From assembly GCF_000718255.1 (NCBI RefSeq), contig NZ_JOFJ01000004.1, positions 124,001-188,000 on the forward strand: a stretch of 64,000 bases of DNA. The letters run 5' to 3'. Positions 17,284 to 24,657 of the stretch are shown piece by piece. A model generated the notes under the pieces. That model was not told the DNA's origin and searched no databases. It was given only the letters and a program-made list of their open reading frames with translations. The translations under genes were made by a program, and so were the position numbers. Positions within the stretch are counted from its first letter, which is position 1, and every line of letters begins with the position of its first letter. The DNA comes from Spirillospora albida (GTDB lineage: Bacteria > Actinomycetota > Actinomycetes > Streptosporangiales > Streptosporangiaceae).

Positions 17284-17355
17284 CTCCGACGCCAGGACTC
17301 GAACCTGGAATATGGGGACCAAAACCCCAAGTGTTGCCAATTACACCACGTCGGA
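17284..17355 (-). tRNA. tRNA-Gln (anticodon TTG)
   Basis: 72 nt on the minus strand. The acceptor stem TCCGACG/CGTCGGA is perfect. The anticodon stem TGGGG/CCCCA carries loop TTTTGGT, so the anticodon is TTG. The T arm is CCAGG-TTCGAGT-CCTGG. The discriminator base is G and CCA is not encoded. It lies directly upstream of glmU, its usual actinobacterial position. Confidence 0.95.
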
Positions 17356-17391
17356 CTAAACGGACATCTCCGGTGAGTCCCTGACACGCCG

Positions 17392-17419
17392 GAGCGCCCG
17401 GGCGTTCGCCCGGGCGCTC
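17392..17419 (-). terminator. Hairpin after the split HTH gene
   Basis: A 12-bp perfect stem (17392-17403 with 17408-17419) with a GTTC loop lies between the 17440 stop and the tRNA 5' end. It would stop transcription coming from the HTH gene before the tRNA-Gln promoter region. Confidence 0.7.
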
Positions 17420-17439
17420 TCCAACATACCGAACAGACG

Positions 17440-17913
17440 TCACGGCCCTGCACTGGTTTCCGGCAGGCGGTGACGGCGGGCGGCCATCGCACGGATGGTC
17501 TCATCGGACCTGCTGTCGAGACGCGCGTGAGCCGCATCCGCGCCAAGCATCGTGCCGTAGGCCCAGCCCTCGATGCGCCTGTAGAGCTCGGCGCTCCGAC
17601 GGACGCTGATCTGCAGGCACCCCCGGTACCCGTCGACGAGGTTCTTCCGAGTGGTTCGAGGGTTGTGCCGCTTGATGGTCGGCTTCCGGAACCTCTCGAC
17701 CGGAGCATTGACCAACTCCGCCCAGAACCTGGTCGCGCCCTCGATATCGGCCGTCACGTGAATACTGACCCGGAAGTCGATGTCATCGGGCGGCACACCT
17801 GCGGCCGCAAGGAAGCGCAGGAAGAAGATCACCAGAGCCGGATCGCTGTTGATGAACTTCACGACCTCGGTTCGGCGGTAGATCTTGTCTTTCGTTCCTT
17901 CGCACCAGTACAC
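17440..17913 (-). CDS. C-terminal part of a split HTH protein (endonuclease-like domain)
   Basis: 157 residues from GTG 17913, but no ribosome binding site is visible. It is in the same frame as the HTH open frame upstream: one TAG at 17938-17940 and eight sense codons (QIHIIGAL) separate them. The segment YWCEGTKDK, INSDPALVIFFLRFL, IHVTADIEGATRFWAEL and KRHNPRTTRKN looks like the C-terminal half of the HTH-containing proteins found in many actinobacteria. Its fold is reminiscent of LAGLIDADG-type endonuclease half-domains, which is tentative. It is probably a remnant unless the TAG is bypassed or the stop is recent. Confidence 0.5.
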   Translation of the reverse strand: MYWCEGTKDKIYRRTEVVKFINSDPALVIFFLRFLAAAGVPPDDIDFRVSIHVTADIEGATRFWAELVNAPVERFRKPTIKRHNPRTTRKNLVDGYRGCLQISVRRSAELYRRIEGWAYGTMLGADAAHARLDSRSDETIRAMAARRHRLPETSAGP

Positions 17914-17937
17914 CAGCGCACCGATGATGTGGATCTG

Positions 17938-18153
17938 CTAGGGCTCCCACCGTCCTCTCCATGCGTTGGCCACGCGCTCCTGGGAGTAGCCCTTGCGCGG
18001 CGGGGCGGGGATGTCCCGGAGCCACAGCGAGCAGGTGCTGATGGAGATGTCGAGGGAGCCCGCGATCTCGCGGTAGGTCCAGCCCTGGCGGCGGAGTTCG
18101 ATGGCCTTCGGCTTGAGTTCGTCCCGGACTTCGTCCGGCATTGGTCCCGTCAT
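17938..18153 (-). CDS. HTH DNA-binding fragment ending at an in-frame TAG
   Basis: 71 residues from ATG 18153; GTG 18162 and ATG 18141 are alternatives and none has a good ribosome binding site. Residues about 15-45 form a helix-turn-helix of the Hin/transposase type (ELRRQGWTYREIAGSLDIS, STCSLWLRDIP). The frame stops at TAG 17938 and then continues open as the 17440-17913 frame. Family members carry the HTH and the downstream domain in one chain, usually with a longer linker, so this looks like a nonsense mutation plus a shortened linker. Confidence 0.5.
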   Translation of the reverse strand: MTGPMPDEVRDELKPKAIELRRQGWTYREIAGSLDISISTCSLWLRDIPAPPRKGYSQERVANAWRGRWEP

Positions 18154-18345
18154 GAGTCGCACACCAGTGCGAATCTTGACTCACCGCTGTTGTTTCATTA
18201 CTCAATGCAATTTGCCCTGATTCGTCGGAGATTTCCGCGCGTCCCTGGGTAGTGCTCTGCCAGGACGTCCATGACCCCGCCGGCATCGCGAAGCGAACTC
18301 TGGACGGTGGAGACGTTCGTTCCGAATTTACCTGGGTACGGGTAC

Positions 18346-18377
18346 TAACCTACGCGACCGTAGGTTACGGTGGCGTA
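18346..18377 (+). promoter_or_regulatory. Tandem TetR-type operator before the desaturase gene
   Basis: TAACCTACG (18346-18354) and CGTAGGTTA (18359-18367) form a perfect 9-4-9 palindrome. Overlapping it is a second palindrome, TACG-GTGG-CGTA (18366-18377), whose centre is 15 bp away. Both share TACG-N4-CGTA. The site is 35 bp upstream of the desaturase start, the expected place for a repressor. The TetR protein encoded downstream is the obvious candidate ligand-responsive regulator, by inference. Confidence 0.7.
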
Positions 18378-18411
18378 GGTATGACCCCCTAGTCGCAGGA
18401 AGCGGTGACCT

Positions 18412-19365
18412 ATGACGACAGCCCCTACCGTCGAGTCCGCGAGACCACAGAAACGTCCGGAGATCGAGGCCGAGAAGCGCGGCAACGCCGAGCGCGTGCT
18501 GATCGGCGTGTTCACGGGTGTGCCGTTCCTGGCGCTGTTCGCGGTGGTGCCGCTGGCGTGGGGCTCGTTCCTCGGCTGGACGGACGTGGTGCTCACGGCA
18601 GTGTTCTATCTGCTGTCGGCGGGCGGGATCACGGTGGGGTACCACCGGTATTTCACGCACGGGTCGTTCAAGGCGAAGCGGCCGCTGAAGATCTTCATGG
18701 CGCTGGCGGGGGGCCTCGCGATGGAGGGGCCGGTCATCACGTGGGTGGCCGATCACCGGCGGCACCACAAGCACTCCGACAAGGAGATGGACCCGCATTC
18801 GCCGTGGCGGTTCGGGGACGACTGGAAGGGCCTCGCGAAGGGCCTGGCGTGGGCGCACTACGGATGGCTGTTCGACGCGAACCGGACGTCGAAGGAGCGG
18901 TTCGCCAAGGACCTGCTGAATGACAGGGACCTCGTCCGGATCCATAAGGCGTTCCCGTGGCTGGTGGCGGTGTCGTTCCTGCTTCCGGCGGCGATCGGCG
19001 GGCTGGTGACGATGTCGTGGGCCGGGTTCCTGACCGCGCTCTTCTGGGCGGGGTTCGTCCGCATCACGCTGGTCCACCATGTGACGTGGTCGATCAACTC
19101 GATCTGCCACACGTTCGGCGAGGAGCACTTCTCGGTGCGGGACAGGTCGCGGAACGTGTGGTGGCTGGCGATCCCGTCGCTGGGCGAGTCGTGGCACAAC
19201 CTGCACCACTGCGATCCGACGTGCGCGCGGCACGGGGTGCTGAAGGGGCAGGTCGACATCAGCGCCCGGATCATCTGGGCGTTCGAGAAGGCGGGCTGGG
19301 CGTCGGACGTCCGGTGGCCGGACCCGGAGCGGCTCGCCGCGCGACGGACCGAGCGCGCCGCTTGA
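18412..19365 (+). CDS. Acyl-CoA (stearoyl-CoA type) delta-9 fatty acid desaturase
   Basis: 317 residues, a membrane di-iron desaturase. The three histidine boxes are complete: HRYFTH (78-83), HRRHHKH near 115 and HNLHH (262-266). Four hydrophobic helices occur in the usual two pairs. The length is that of bacterial DesA3/stearoyl-CoA desaturases, without a fused cytochrome b5 or reductase domain. ATG 18412 follows GGAAGCGG. It is followed 17 bp later by a TetR gene on the same strand, and a palindromic operator precedes it, so it is probably controlled by acyl-CoA status through that regulator. Confidence 0.92.
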   Translation: MTTAPTVESARPQKRPEIEAEKRGNAERVLIGVFTGVPFLALFAVVPLAWGSFLGWTDVVLTAVFYLLSAGGITVGYHRYFTHGSFKAKRPLKIFMALAGGLAMEGPVITWVADHRRHHKHSDKEMDPHSPWRFGDDWKGLAKGLAWAHYGWLFDANRTSKERFAKDLLNDRDLVRIHKAFPWLVAVSFLLPAAIGGLVTMSWAGFLTALFWAGFVRITLVHHVTWSINSICHTFGEEHFSVRDRSRNVWWLAIPSLGESWHNLHHCDPTCARHGVLKGQVDISARIIWAFEKAGWASDVRWPDPERLAARRTERAA

Positions 19366-19382
19366 CCGTCACAATTGATGGC

Positions 19383-20198
19383 GTGACAGAACCCGCGCCC
19401 CGGACCCGCAGGAAGCGGATGACCGGCAAGGAACGCCGCGAGCAGCTGCTGGACATCGGGCGGACGCTCTTCGCCGAGCGTGGCCTGGACGGGACCTCGG
19501 TGGAGGAGATCGCGTCGGCGGCCGGGGTGTCGAAGCCCGTGGTGTACGAGCACTTCGGCGGTAAAGAGGGCTTGTACGCGGTCGTGGTGGACCGGGAGTT
19601 CGAGCGGCTGCTGGCCCTGGTCACGGAGTCGCTGACCTCGGCGCGGCATTACCGGGGGAAGCTGGAGAAGGCCGCTCTGGGGCTCCTGGAGTACATCGAG
19701 GTGCATCCGGACGGGTTCCGGATCCTGGTGCGCGACTCGCACGGCGGGACGGGGACGGGCAGCTACGCGAGCCTGCTGAGCGAGATCGCCGGCGAGGTGG
19801 AGTACATCCTCGCGCAGGAGTTCGACCGGCACGACTATGACGACAAGTTCGCGCCGATGTACGCGCAGATGCTGGTCGGGATGGTGGCGCTGACCGGGCA
19901 GTGGTGGCTGGACGTGCGCAAGCCGAAGCGCGAGGAGGTGGCGGCGCACGTGGTGAATCTGGCGTGGAACGGGCTTTCCGGATTGGAGCCGCGTCCGTCG
20001 CTGGATCCGCGCCGGCGGCGCAAGGAGCGGGAGCGGCTGAAGCAGCGGGCGGAGAAGGCGGCGGGCAAGGCGCTGAAGGCCGAGGAGAAGGCGGCGGCGC
20101 GGGCGGAGAGGGCGCAGCGGAAGAGGGGCCCGGAGGTGGAGCCGTTCCTCGGCGAGGCGGGGCCGGTTCTCGGGAGCGGGGCGGATCCGTCGGTGTGA
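19383..20198 (+). CDS. TetR-family regulator, probable desaturase repressor
   Basis: 271 residues from GTG 19383. The N-terminal HTH is typical: RREQLLDIGRTLFAERG, TSVEEIASAAGVSKPVVYEHF (about 15-60), then an all-helical ligand domain. The last 60 residues are a charged Lys/Glu/Arg/Ala helix, probably a coiled coil, longer than in most TetR proteins. It is co-transcribed with the desaturase (17 bp gap), so it would be autoregulated through the operator at 18346. The ligand is unknown; an acyl-CoA is plausible from context. Confidence 0.87.
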   Translation: MTEPAPRTRRKRMTGKERREQLLDIGRTLFAERGLDGTSVEEIASAAGVSKPVVYEHFGGKEGLYAVVVDREFERLLALVTESLTSARHYRGKLEKAALGLLEYIEVHPDGFRILVRDSHGGTGTGSYASLLSEIAGEVEYILAQEFDRHDYDDKFAPMYAQMLVGMVALTGQWWLDVRKPKREEVAAHVVNLAWNGLSGLEPRPSLDPRRRRKERERLKQRAEKAAGKALKAEEKAAARAERAQRKRGPEVEPFLGEAGPVLGSGADPSV

Positions 20199-20206
20199 CC
20201 CGGAAA

Positions 20207-20244
20207 CCGGTGGCCGTCCGGAGTTCGTCCGGGCCGGCCACCGG
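20207..20244 (+). terminator. Hairpin after the desaturase-TetR operon
   Basis: CCGGTGGCC (20207-20215) pairs perfectly with GGCCACCGG (20236-20244), starting nine bases past the TetR stop. No T-run follows. Confidence 0.6.
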
Positions 20245-20288
20245 CCGGGGTCGCCGGTCTCGGGTCGCGAGCCGGGGTCGTACGGGAA

Positions 20289-20354
20289 GGCCGCCCGCCT
20301 TCGGAATCGCGCACCGCAGGGGAACGAGTCGCTTCCTCCGGCGGGCGGGCGGCC
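20289..20354 (-). terminator. Long-loop inverted repeat after tam
   Basis: GGCCGCCCGCC (20289-20299) pairs with GGCGGGCGGCC (20344-20354) just past the tam stop at 20362, with a 44-base loop. It is a candidate terminator for the minus-strand gene. Confidence 0.4.
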
Positions 20355-20361
20355 CCCCGGT

Positions 20362-21153
20362 CTAGGGGCTCTTCCGGCGGGCGATGACGAAGACGCGCCG
20401 GAAGGGGAACACGGTGCCGTGGTCGGTCGGGGGGTAGGCCGCGCGGAGGCGGTCGCGGTAGTCGTCGACGAATTCCCGGGCCTCGGCGGGGTCGAGGGCG
20501 GTGAGGATGGGGCGCAGTGCGGTGCCCTTGGCCCATGCGAGGACGGGGTCGTCGCCGGTGAGGAGCTGGGTGTAGGTCGTTTCCCAGGTGTCCACGGTGC
20601 AGCCGTGGCGGTGGAGGATGTCGAGGTACTCGGCGGGTTCGAGGACGGTCTGTGCGCCGATGCCGCTGAGCCTGGCCCGCCATCGCGGGGATTCGCAGAG
20701 GTCGCGGAGGGCGGTGTGGCTGGGGGCGTTCTGGTTGCCGGGGACCTGGAAGGCCAGGTGGCCGCCGGGCGCCAGGGCTGCGGCCCAGTGCGGGAGCAGG
20801 GCGGGGTGGCCGGGGATCCAGTGCAGGACGGCGTTGGAGACGATGAGGTCGACCGGCTGGTGCGGACGCCAGGTCGTGACGTCCGCGACGCGGAAGGCGA
20901 GCCGGCCGGGGATCTCGTGGGCCCTGGCCTTGGCGATCATCTCGGGTGCGGAGTCGATCGCGTCGATGACGGCGTCCGGCCACCGCTCGGTCAGGGTGGC
21001 GGTGAGGGCGCCGGTGCCGCAGCCGAGGTCGGTGATGCGGCGCGGGTCGGCGGCGCGGATCCGTTCGACCAGGTCGGTGAACGGCCGGGCGCGCTCCGCA
21101 CTGAAGATCCCGTACTGCGCGGGATCCCACCGGGGCTCGGCTTGTCTCGACAT
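20362..21153 (-). CDS. tam: Trans-aconitate 2-methyltransferase
   Basis: 263 residues of the SAM-dependent class I fold. The glycine motif ITDLGCGTGAL is near 40-50. NAVLHWIPGH near 108 and the opening WDPAQYGIFSAERARPFTDL are characteristic of Tam. It methylates trans-aconitate, an inhibitor of aconitase formed spontaneously from cis-aconitate. The ATG is itself inside one of four palindromic boxes, and no Shine-Dalgarno sequence is visible. It is divergent from a MarR gene, the same pairing as Streptomyces tam/tamR. Confidence 0.9.
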   Translation of the reverse strand: MSRQAEPRWDPAQYGIFSAERARPFTDLVERIRAADPRRITDLGCGTGALTATLTERWPDAVIDAIDSAPEMIAKARAHEIPGRLAFRVADVTTWRPHQPVDLIVSNAVLHWIPGHPALLPHWAAALAPGGHLAFQVPGNQNAPSHTALRDLCESPRWRARLSGIGAQTVLEPAEYLDILHRHGCTVDTWETTYTQLLTGDDPVLAWAKGTALRPILTALDPAEAREFVDDYRDRLRAAYPPTDHGTVFPFRRVFVIARRKSP

Positions 21154-21255
21154 CAAGAGAGAGCATGCCCCGCTTCTCTCTTGATGTCAAGAATCTTGAG
21201 ATCAAGCTGCCGAACGTCCGGCACGCCCGGCCGGCCCAGGAGTCTCGATATCAAG
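21146..21255. promoter_or_regulatory. Four TamR-like palindromes in the tam/tamR intergenic region
   Basis: Four copies of a 12-bp palindrome, consensus CTYGA-NN-TCAAG, lie at 21146-21157 (CTCGACATCAAG), 21180-21191 (CTTGATGTCAAG), 21195-21206 (CTTGAGATCAAG) and 21244-21255 (CTCGATATCAAG). Most are also flanked by T and A. They span the region between the divergent starts, and the first covers the tam start codon. In Streptomyces coelicolor TamR binds the corresponding intergenic region, so these are the probable TamR boxes. Confidence 0.82.
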
Positions 21256-21272
21256 ACATGTAAGGTGTGCGC

Positions 21273-21779
21273 ATGAAGGATGAGGTCGACCGGCTGGTCG
21301 AGGCCTGGAACGCGGAGCGCCCGGACCTCGACGTCCGGCCGCTGCACGTCCTCAGCCGGGTCTCGCGGCTGGCGCGGCACCTCGACCGCGCGCGGCGGTC
21401 CGTGTTCGTCGACCACGACCTGGAGTCGTGGGAGTTCGACGTCCTGACGGCGCTGCGCCGCGCGGGCGCGCCCTACGAGCTGAGCCCGGGGCGGCTGCTG
21501 CGGGCGACGCTCGTCACGTCGGGGACGATGACGAACCGCATCGACCGGCTCGCCGCCGCCGGGCTGGTGGAGCGGCACCCGGACCCGCAGGACAAGCGGG
21601 GCGTGCTGGTGCGGCTCACGCGGGCGGGGCTGACGCTGGTCGACGCGGCGTTCGCCGACCTGCTCGACCGGGAGTACGCGATCCTGGACGCCCTGAGCCC
21701 GGACGAGCGGGACGTGCTGGCGAACCTGCTGCGGACGCTGCTGATCCCGTTCGACACGGAGTCGAGCCCGCCCGTCTAG
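21273..21779 (+). CDS. tamR: MarR-family regulator TamR
   Basis: 168 residues from ATG 21273, with AAGG eight bases upstream. Winged-helix MarR fold: the recognition region LRATLVTSGTMTNRIDRLAAAGL is near 80-100 and the wing DPQDKRGVLVRLT near 107-120. An extended N-terminal helix carries acidic and Trp residues as in the UrtR/TamR branch. TamR of Streptomyces responds to citrate, aconitate and isocitrate and regulates aconitase and other TCA genes. The same ligand set is inferred from the divergent tam gene and the box array. Confidence 0.87.
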   Translation: MKDEVDRLVEAWNAERPDLDVRPLHVLSRVSRLARHLDRARRSVFVDHDLESWEFDVLTALRRAGAPYELSPGRLLRATLVTSGTMTNRIDRLAAAGLVERHPDPQDKRGVLVRLTRAGLTLVDAAFADLLDREYAILDALSPDERDVLANLLRTLLIPFDTESSPPV

Positions 21780-21797
21780 CCCGGTCCCGGCGGGTGG

Positions 21798-23579
21798 TCA
21801 GTCCACGTCCTCGGCGAGCATCAGCCACTGCTCCTCGACCTCGGCGGCCTCCGCCTGGAGTTCCCTGAGGCGCCCGTCCAGCTCCTGCAGCCGCCCGTAG
21901 TCGGTGGCGTGCTCGGCGAGCCGCTCGTGCAGTTCGGCCTGCTGCGCGGCGAGCTTCTCCAGGCGGCGTTCGAGGCGGTCGAGTTCCTTGCGGGCCTTCC
22001 AGTCCTGGCCGCCCTTGGGTTTGGCGGCGGGTGCCGCCGGTCGCGCCGCCGCGGAGCCGCGCGTGGGCGCGGCGGCGGCGCGGATGGACGCGGTACCCGC
22101 GGCGCGGCGCTCGAGGTACTCGTCGACGCCGCGCGGCAGGTGGGTGACCTTGCCGTCGCCGAGGAGGGCGACGACGTTGTCGGTGATGCGCTCCAGGAAG
22201 TACCGGTCGTGGCTGACGACGATGAGGGTTCCGGGCCAGCCGTCGAGGAGGTCTTCCAGTTCGGTGAGGGTCTCGATGTCGAGGTCGTTGGTGGGCTCGT
22301 CGAGGAGCATGACGTTGGGTTCGCCCATGAGGAGGCGGAGCATCTGGAGGCGGCGGCGCTCGCCGCCGGACAGGTCGCCGACCGGCGTCCACTGCCGGTC
22401 GCCGGCGAAGCCGAGGCGTTCGAGGAGCTGGCTCGCGGTCCACTCGCGCTTGCCGACGGTGATGCGGCGCTGGATCTCCTCCACCGACTCCAGGACCCGG
22501 CGGGCGGGGTCGAGTTCCTCCAGGTTCTGCGACAGGTGCGCGAGCTGGACCGTCCTGCCCTGGACGACCTCGCCCGACACGGCGCCGACGGTGCCGTCGA
22601 GGAGGCGGAGCAGGGTGCTCTTGCCGCTGCCGTTGACGCCCACCAGGCCGACGCGGTCGCCGGGGCCGATCCGCCAGGTCATGCGCTCGAACAGGGCGCG
22701 GCCGCCGACCTCGACGGTGACGTCCTCGATGTCGTAGACGGTCTTGCCGAGGCGCGCCGCGGCGAACCGGGTCAGTTCGACGGAGTCGCGCAGCGGCGGC
22801 TCGTCCGCGATCAGGGCCTGGGCGGCGTCGACGCGGAACTTGGGCTTGGACGTGCGGGCCTGGGGGCCGCGGCGCAGCCAGGCGAGTTCCTTGCGCAGGA
22901 GGTTCTGGCGCTTCGCCTCGGTCGCGGCGGCGATCCGGGCGCGTTCGGCCTTCGCGAGGACGTAGGCGGAGTAGCCGCCCTCGTAGCGTTCGACGCGGCC
23001 GTCCACGACCTCCCAGGTGCGGTCGGTGACCTCGTCGAGGAACCAGCGGTCGTGGGTGACGACGAGGAGCGCGACGCGGCGGCCCCGCAGGTGGCGGGCG
23101 AGCCAGTCGATGGCCTCGATGTCGAGGTGGTTGGTGGGCTCGTCCAGGATCAGGAGGTCGGACTCGGGGACGAGGAGGCACGCGAGCGCGACGCGGCGCC
23201 GCTCGCCGCCGGACATGCCCTCGATGGGCGCGTCGAGGTCGAGGTCGCCGAGCAGCCCCGCGAGGACGTCGCGGACGCGCGTGTCGCCCGCCCATTCGTG
23301 TTCGGGCCGGTCGCCGATCACGACGGACCGGACGGTGGCGTCCGGGGGGAACTCGTCGCGCTGGGTCAGGTGGCCGAGCCGGACGCCGCGGGCGTGCGTG
23401 ACCCGTCCGCCGTCGGGTTCGGTGCGGCGGGCGAGGAGGGACGCGAGCGTGCTCTTGCCACCGCCGTTGCGGCCGACGACGCCGACGCGGTCGCCCTCGT
23501 CGATCCCGAGGGACACCGCGTCGAGGAGCGGCTTCGGGCCGTAGGCCTTGGTGACGTTCTCAACATTGATCAGGTTCAC
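21798..23579 (-). CDS. ABC-F family ATPase (Uup-like)
   Basis: 593 residues with two ABC ATPase domains and no membrane segment, typical of ABC-F translation factors. Each half is complete: GRNGGGKST, MSGGERRRVALA and LLILDEPTNHLD, then GVNGSGKST, LSGGERRRLQM and VMLLDEPTNDLD. The linker between them and a C-terminal coiled coil (about 530-593) fit the Uup/EttA group, which act on the ribosome. GTG 23579 has TTGGAGG upstream. It lies downstream of ispE in the conserved actinobacterial order. A resistance role is not indicated. Confidence 0.92.
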   Translation of the reverse strand: MNLINVENVTKAYGPKPLLDAVSLGIDEGDRVGVVGRNGGGKSTLASLLARRTEPDGGRVTHARGVRLGHLTQRDEFPPDATVRSVVIGDRPEHEWAGDTRVRDVLAGLLGDLDLDAPIEGMSGGERRRVALACLLVPESDLLILDEPTNHLDIEAIDWLARHLRGRRVALLVVTHDRWFLDEVTDRTWEVVDGRVERYEGGYSAYVLAKAERARIAAATEAKRQNLLRKELAWLRRGPQARTSKPKFRVDAAQALIADEPPLRDSVELTRFAAARLGKTVYDIEDVTVEVGGRALFERMTWRIGPGDRVGLVGVNGSGKSTLLRLLDGTVGAVSGEVVQGRTVQLAHLSQNLEELDPARRVLESVEEIQRRITVGKREWTASQLLERLGFAGDRQWTPVGDLSGGERRRLQMLRLLMGEPNVMLLDEPTNDLDIETLTELEDLLDGWPGTLIVVSHDRYFLERITDNVVALLGDGKVTHLPRGVDEYLERRAAGTASIRAAAAPTRGSAAARPAAPAAKPKGGQDWKARKELDRLERRLEKLAAQQAELHERLAEHATDYGRLQELDGRLRELQAEAAEVEEQWLMLAEDVD

Positions 23580-23666
23580 GACGCCTCCAAGGTTAGGGCC
23601 ACCCGTGAACACCTCGGACACCGCCCGGACGGCCGCCGCCCCGTCCGCCCGGGAATGCGCGGGAGA

Positions 23667-24599
23667 TCAGAGCGGGGTCGCGCCCGGGACCGGCCCGGTG
23701 GCCCGGAGGACCTGCGCCGCGACGTCCGCCGCGTCCAGGGCCGCCGCGACGTCGTCGGCGTCCTCCCCGGAGCCCGCGAGGAACGCGCAGGTCGGCCCGG
23801 AGCCCGACACGAGGGCGCCGAGCGCGCCCGCGTCCCGGCCGGCGGCGAGCGTCCGGGCCAGGGACGGGCGCAGCGACAGCGCGGCGGGCTGCAGGTCGTT
23901 CGCGAGGGCCGCGCCGAGGGCCTTCGCGTCGCCGGTCGCCAGCGCCGCCATCAGCGCGTCCGACACCGCCGGGTCGGGGGCGGGCTCCCCCGCCGCGTCG
24001 CGGAGCCGGTCGCACTCGCCGTAGACGGCGGGCGTGGACAGGCCCCCGTCGGCCGTCGCGAACACCCAGTGGAACGGGCCGCGCGCGAGCGCCGGAGTGA
24101 GCCGCTCGCCGCGCCCGACGCCGACCGCGGTCCCGCCGAGCAGCGCGAACGGGACGTCGCTGCCGAGCTCGGCGCCGAGGGCGAGGAGGTCGTCGCGGGT
24201 GAGGGCGGGGGCGTCCCGGTCGTCCCAGAGCCGGGCGCAGGCGACGAGCGCGGCGGCGGCGTCGGCGCTGCCGCCCGCCATGCCGCCCGCGACGGGGATC
24301 GCCTTCCGGATCAACAGCGACACGTGCGGTTCGACGCCCAGCCGCGCCGCGACGAGCCGCGCGGCGCGGGCCGCGAGGTTGCCGTCGCCCACGGGGACGC
24401 CGCCGATGTCGACGCGGGACCGCGGCGCCGCCCGGACGGTGATCTCCAGCCGGTCGGCGGGCGCGGCGGTCACCTCGTCGAACAGCGACACGGCGTGGAA
24501 CACGTTGACGAGGTCGTGGTACCCGTCGCCGCGCAGCGGCCCCACCGCGAGCTGCAGATTGACCTTGGCGGGGACGCGAACGCTCACTGCGGAAGTCAC
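23667..24599 (-). CDS. ispE: 4-diphosphocytidyl-2-C-methyl-D-erythritol kinase
   Basis: 310 residues of the GHMP kinase family. It phosphorylates CDP-ME in the MEP isoprenoid pathway. The opening RVPAKVNLQLAVGPLRGDGYH, the ATP loop PVAGGMAGGSADAAAALVA (about 103-121) and the C-terminal LVSGSGPTCAFL are diagnostic. GTG 24599 with AGGG upstream gives the usual N-terminus. It is followed by the ABC-F gene and preceded by a lipoprotein gene inserted before rsmA. Confidence 0.94.
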   Translation of the reverse strand: MTSAVSVRVPAKVNLQLAVGPLRGDGYHDLVNVFHAVSLFDEVTAAPADRLEITVRAAPRSRVDIGGVPVGDGNLAARAARLVAARLGVEPHVSLLIRKAIPVAGGMAGGSADAAAALVACARLWDDRDAPALTRDDLLALGAELGSDVPFALLGGTAVGVGRGERLTPALARGPFHWVFATADGGLSTPAVYGECDRLRDAAGEPAPDPAVSDALMAALATGDAKALGAALANDLQPAALSLRPSLARTLAAGRDAGALGALVSGSGPTCAFLAGSGEDADDVAAALDAADVAAQVLRATGPVPGATPL

Positions 24600-24657
24600 G
24601 TGCAGCAACCCTAGGGCAGGTCCGGCACCGCTCCGGGCGGCGCCCCCCGGAGGCCGG

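Noticed and set aside
17284..18162. tRNA-Gln as an integration site for a mobile element carrying the HTH gene
   Set aside because: The HTH gene lies on the 5' side of the tRNA. No integrase and no repeat of the tRNA 3' end were seen, and the tRNA is in its normal place by glmU.
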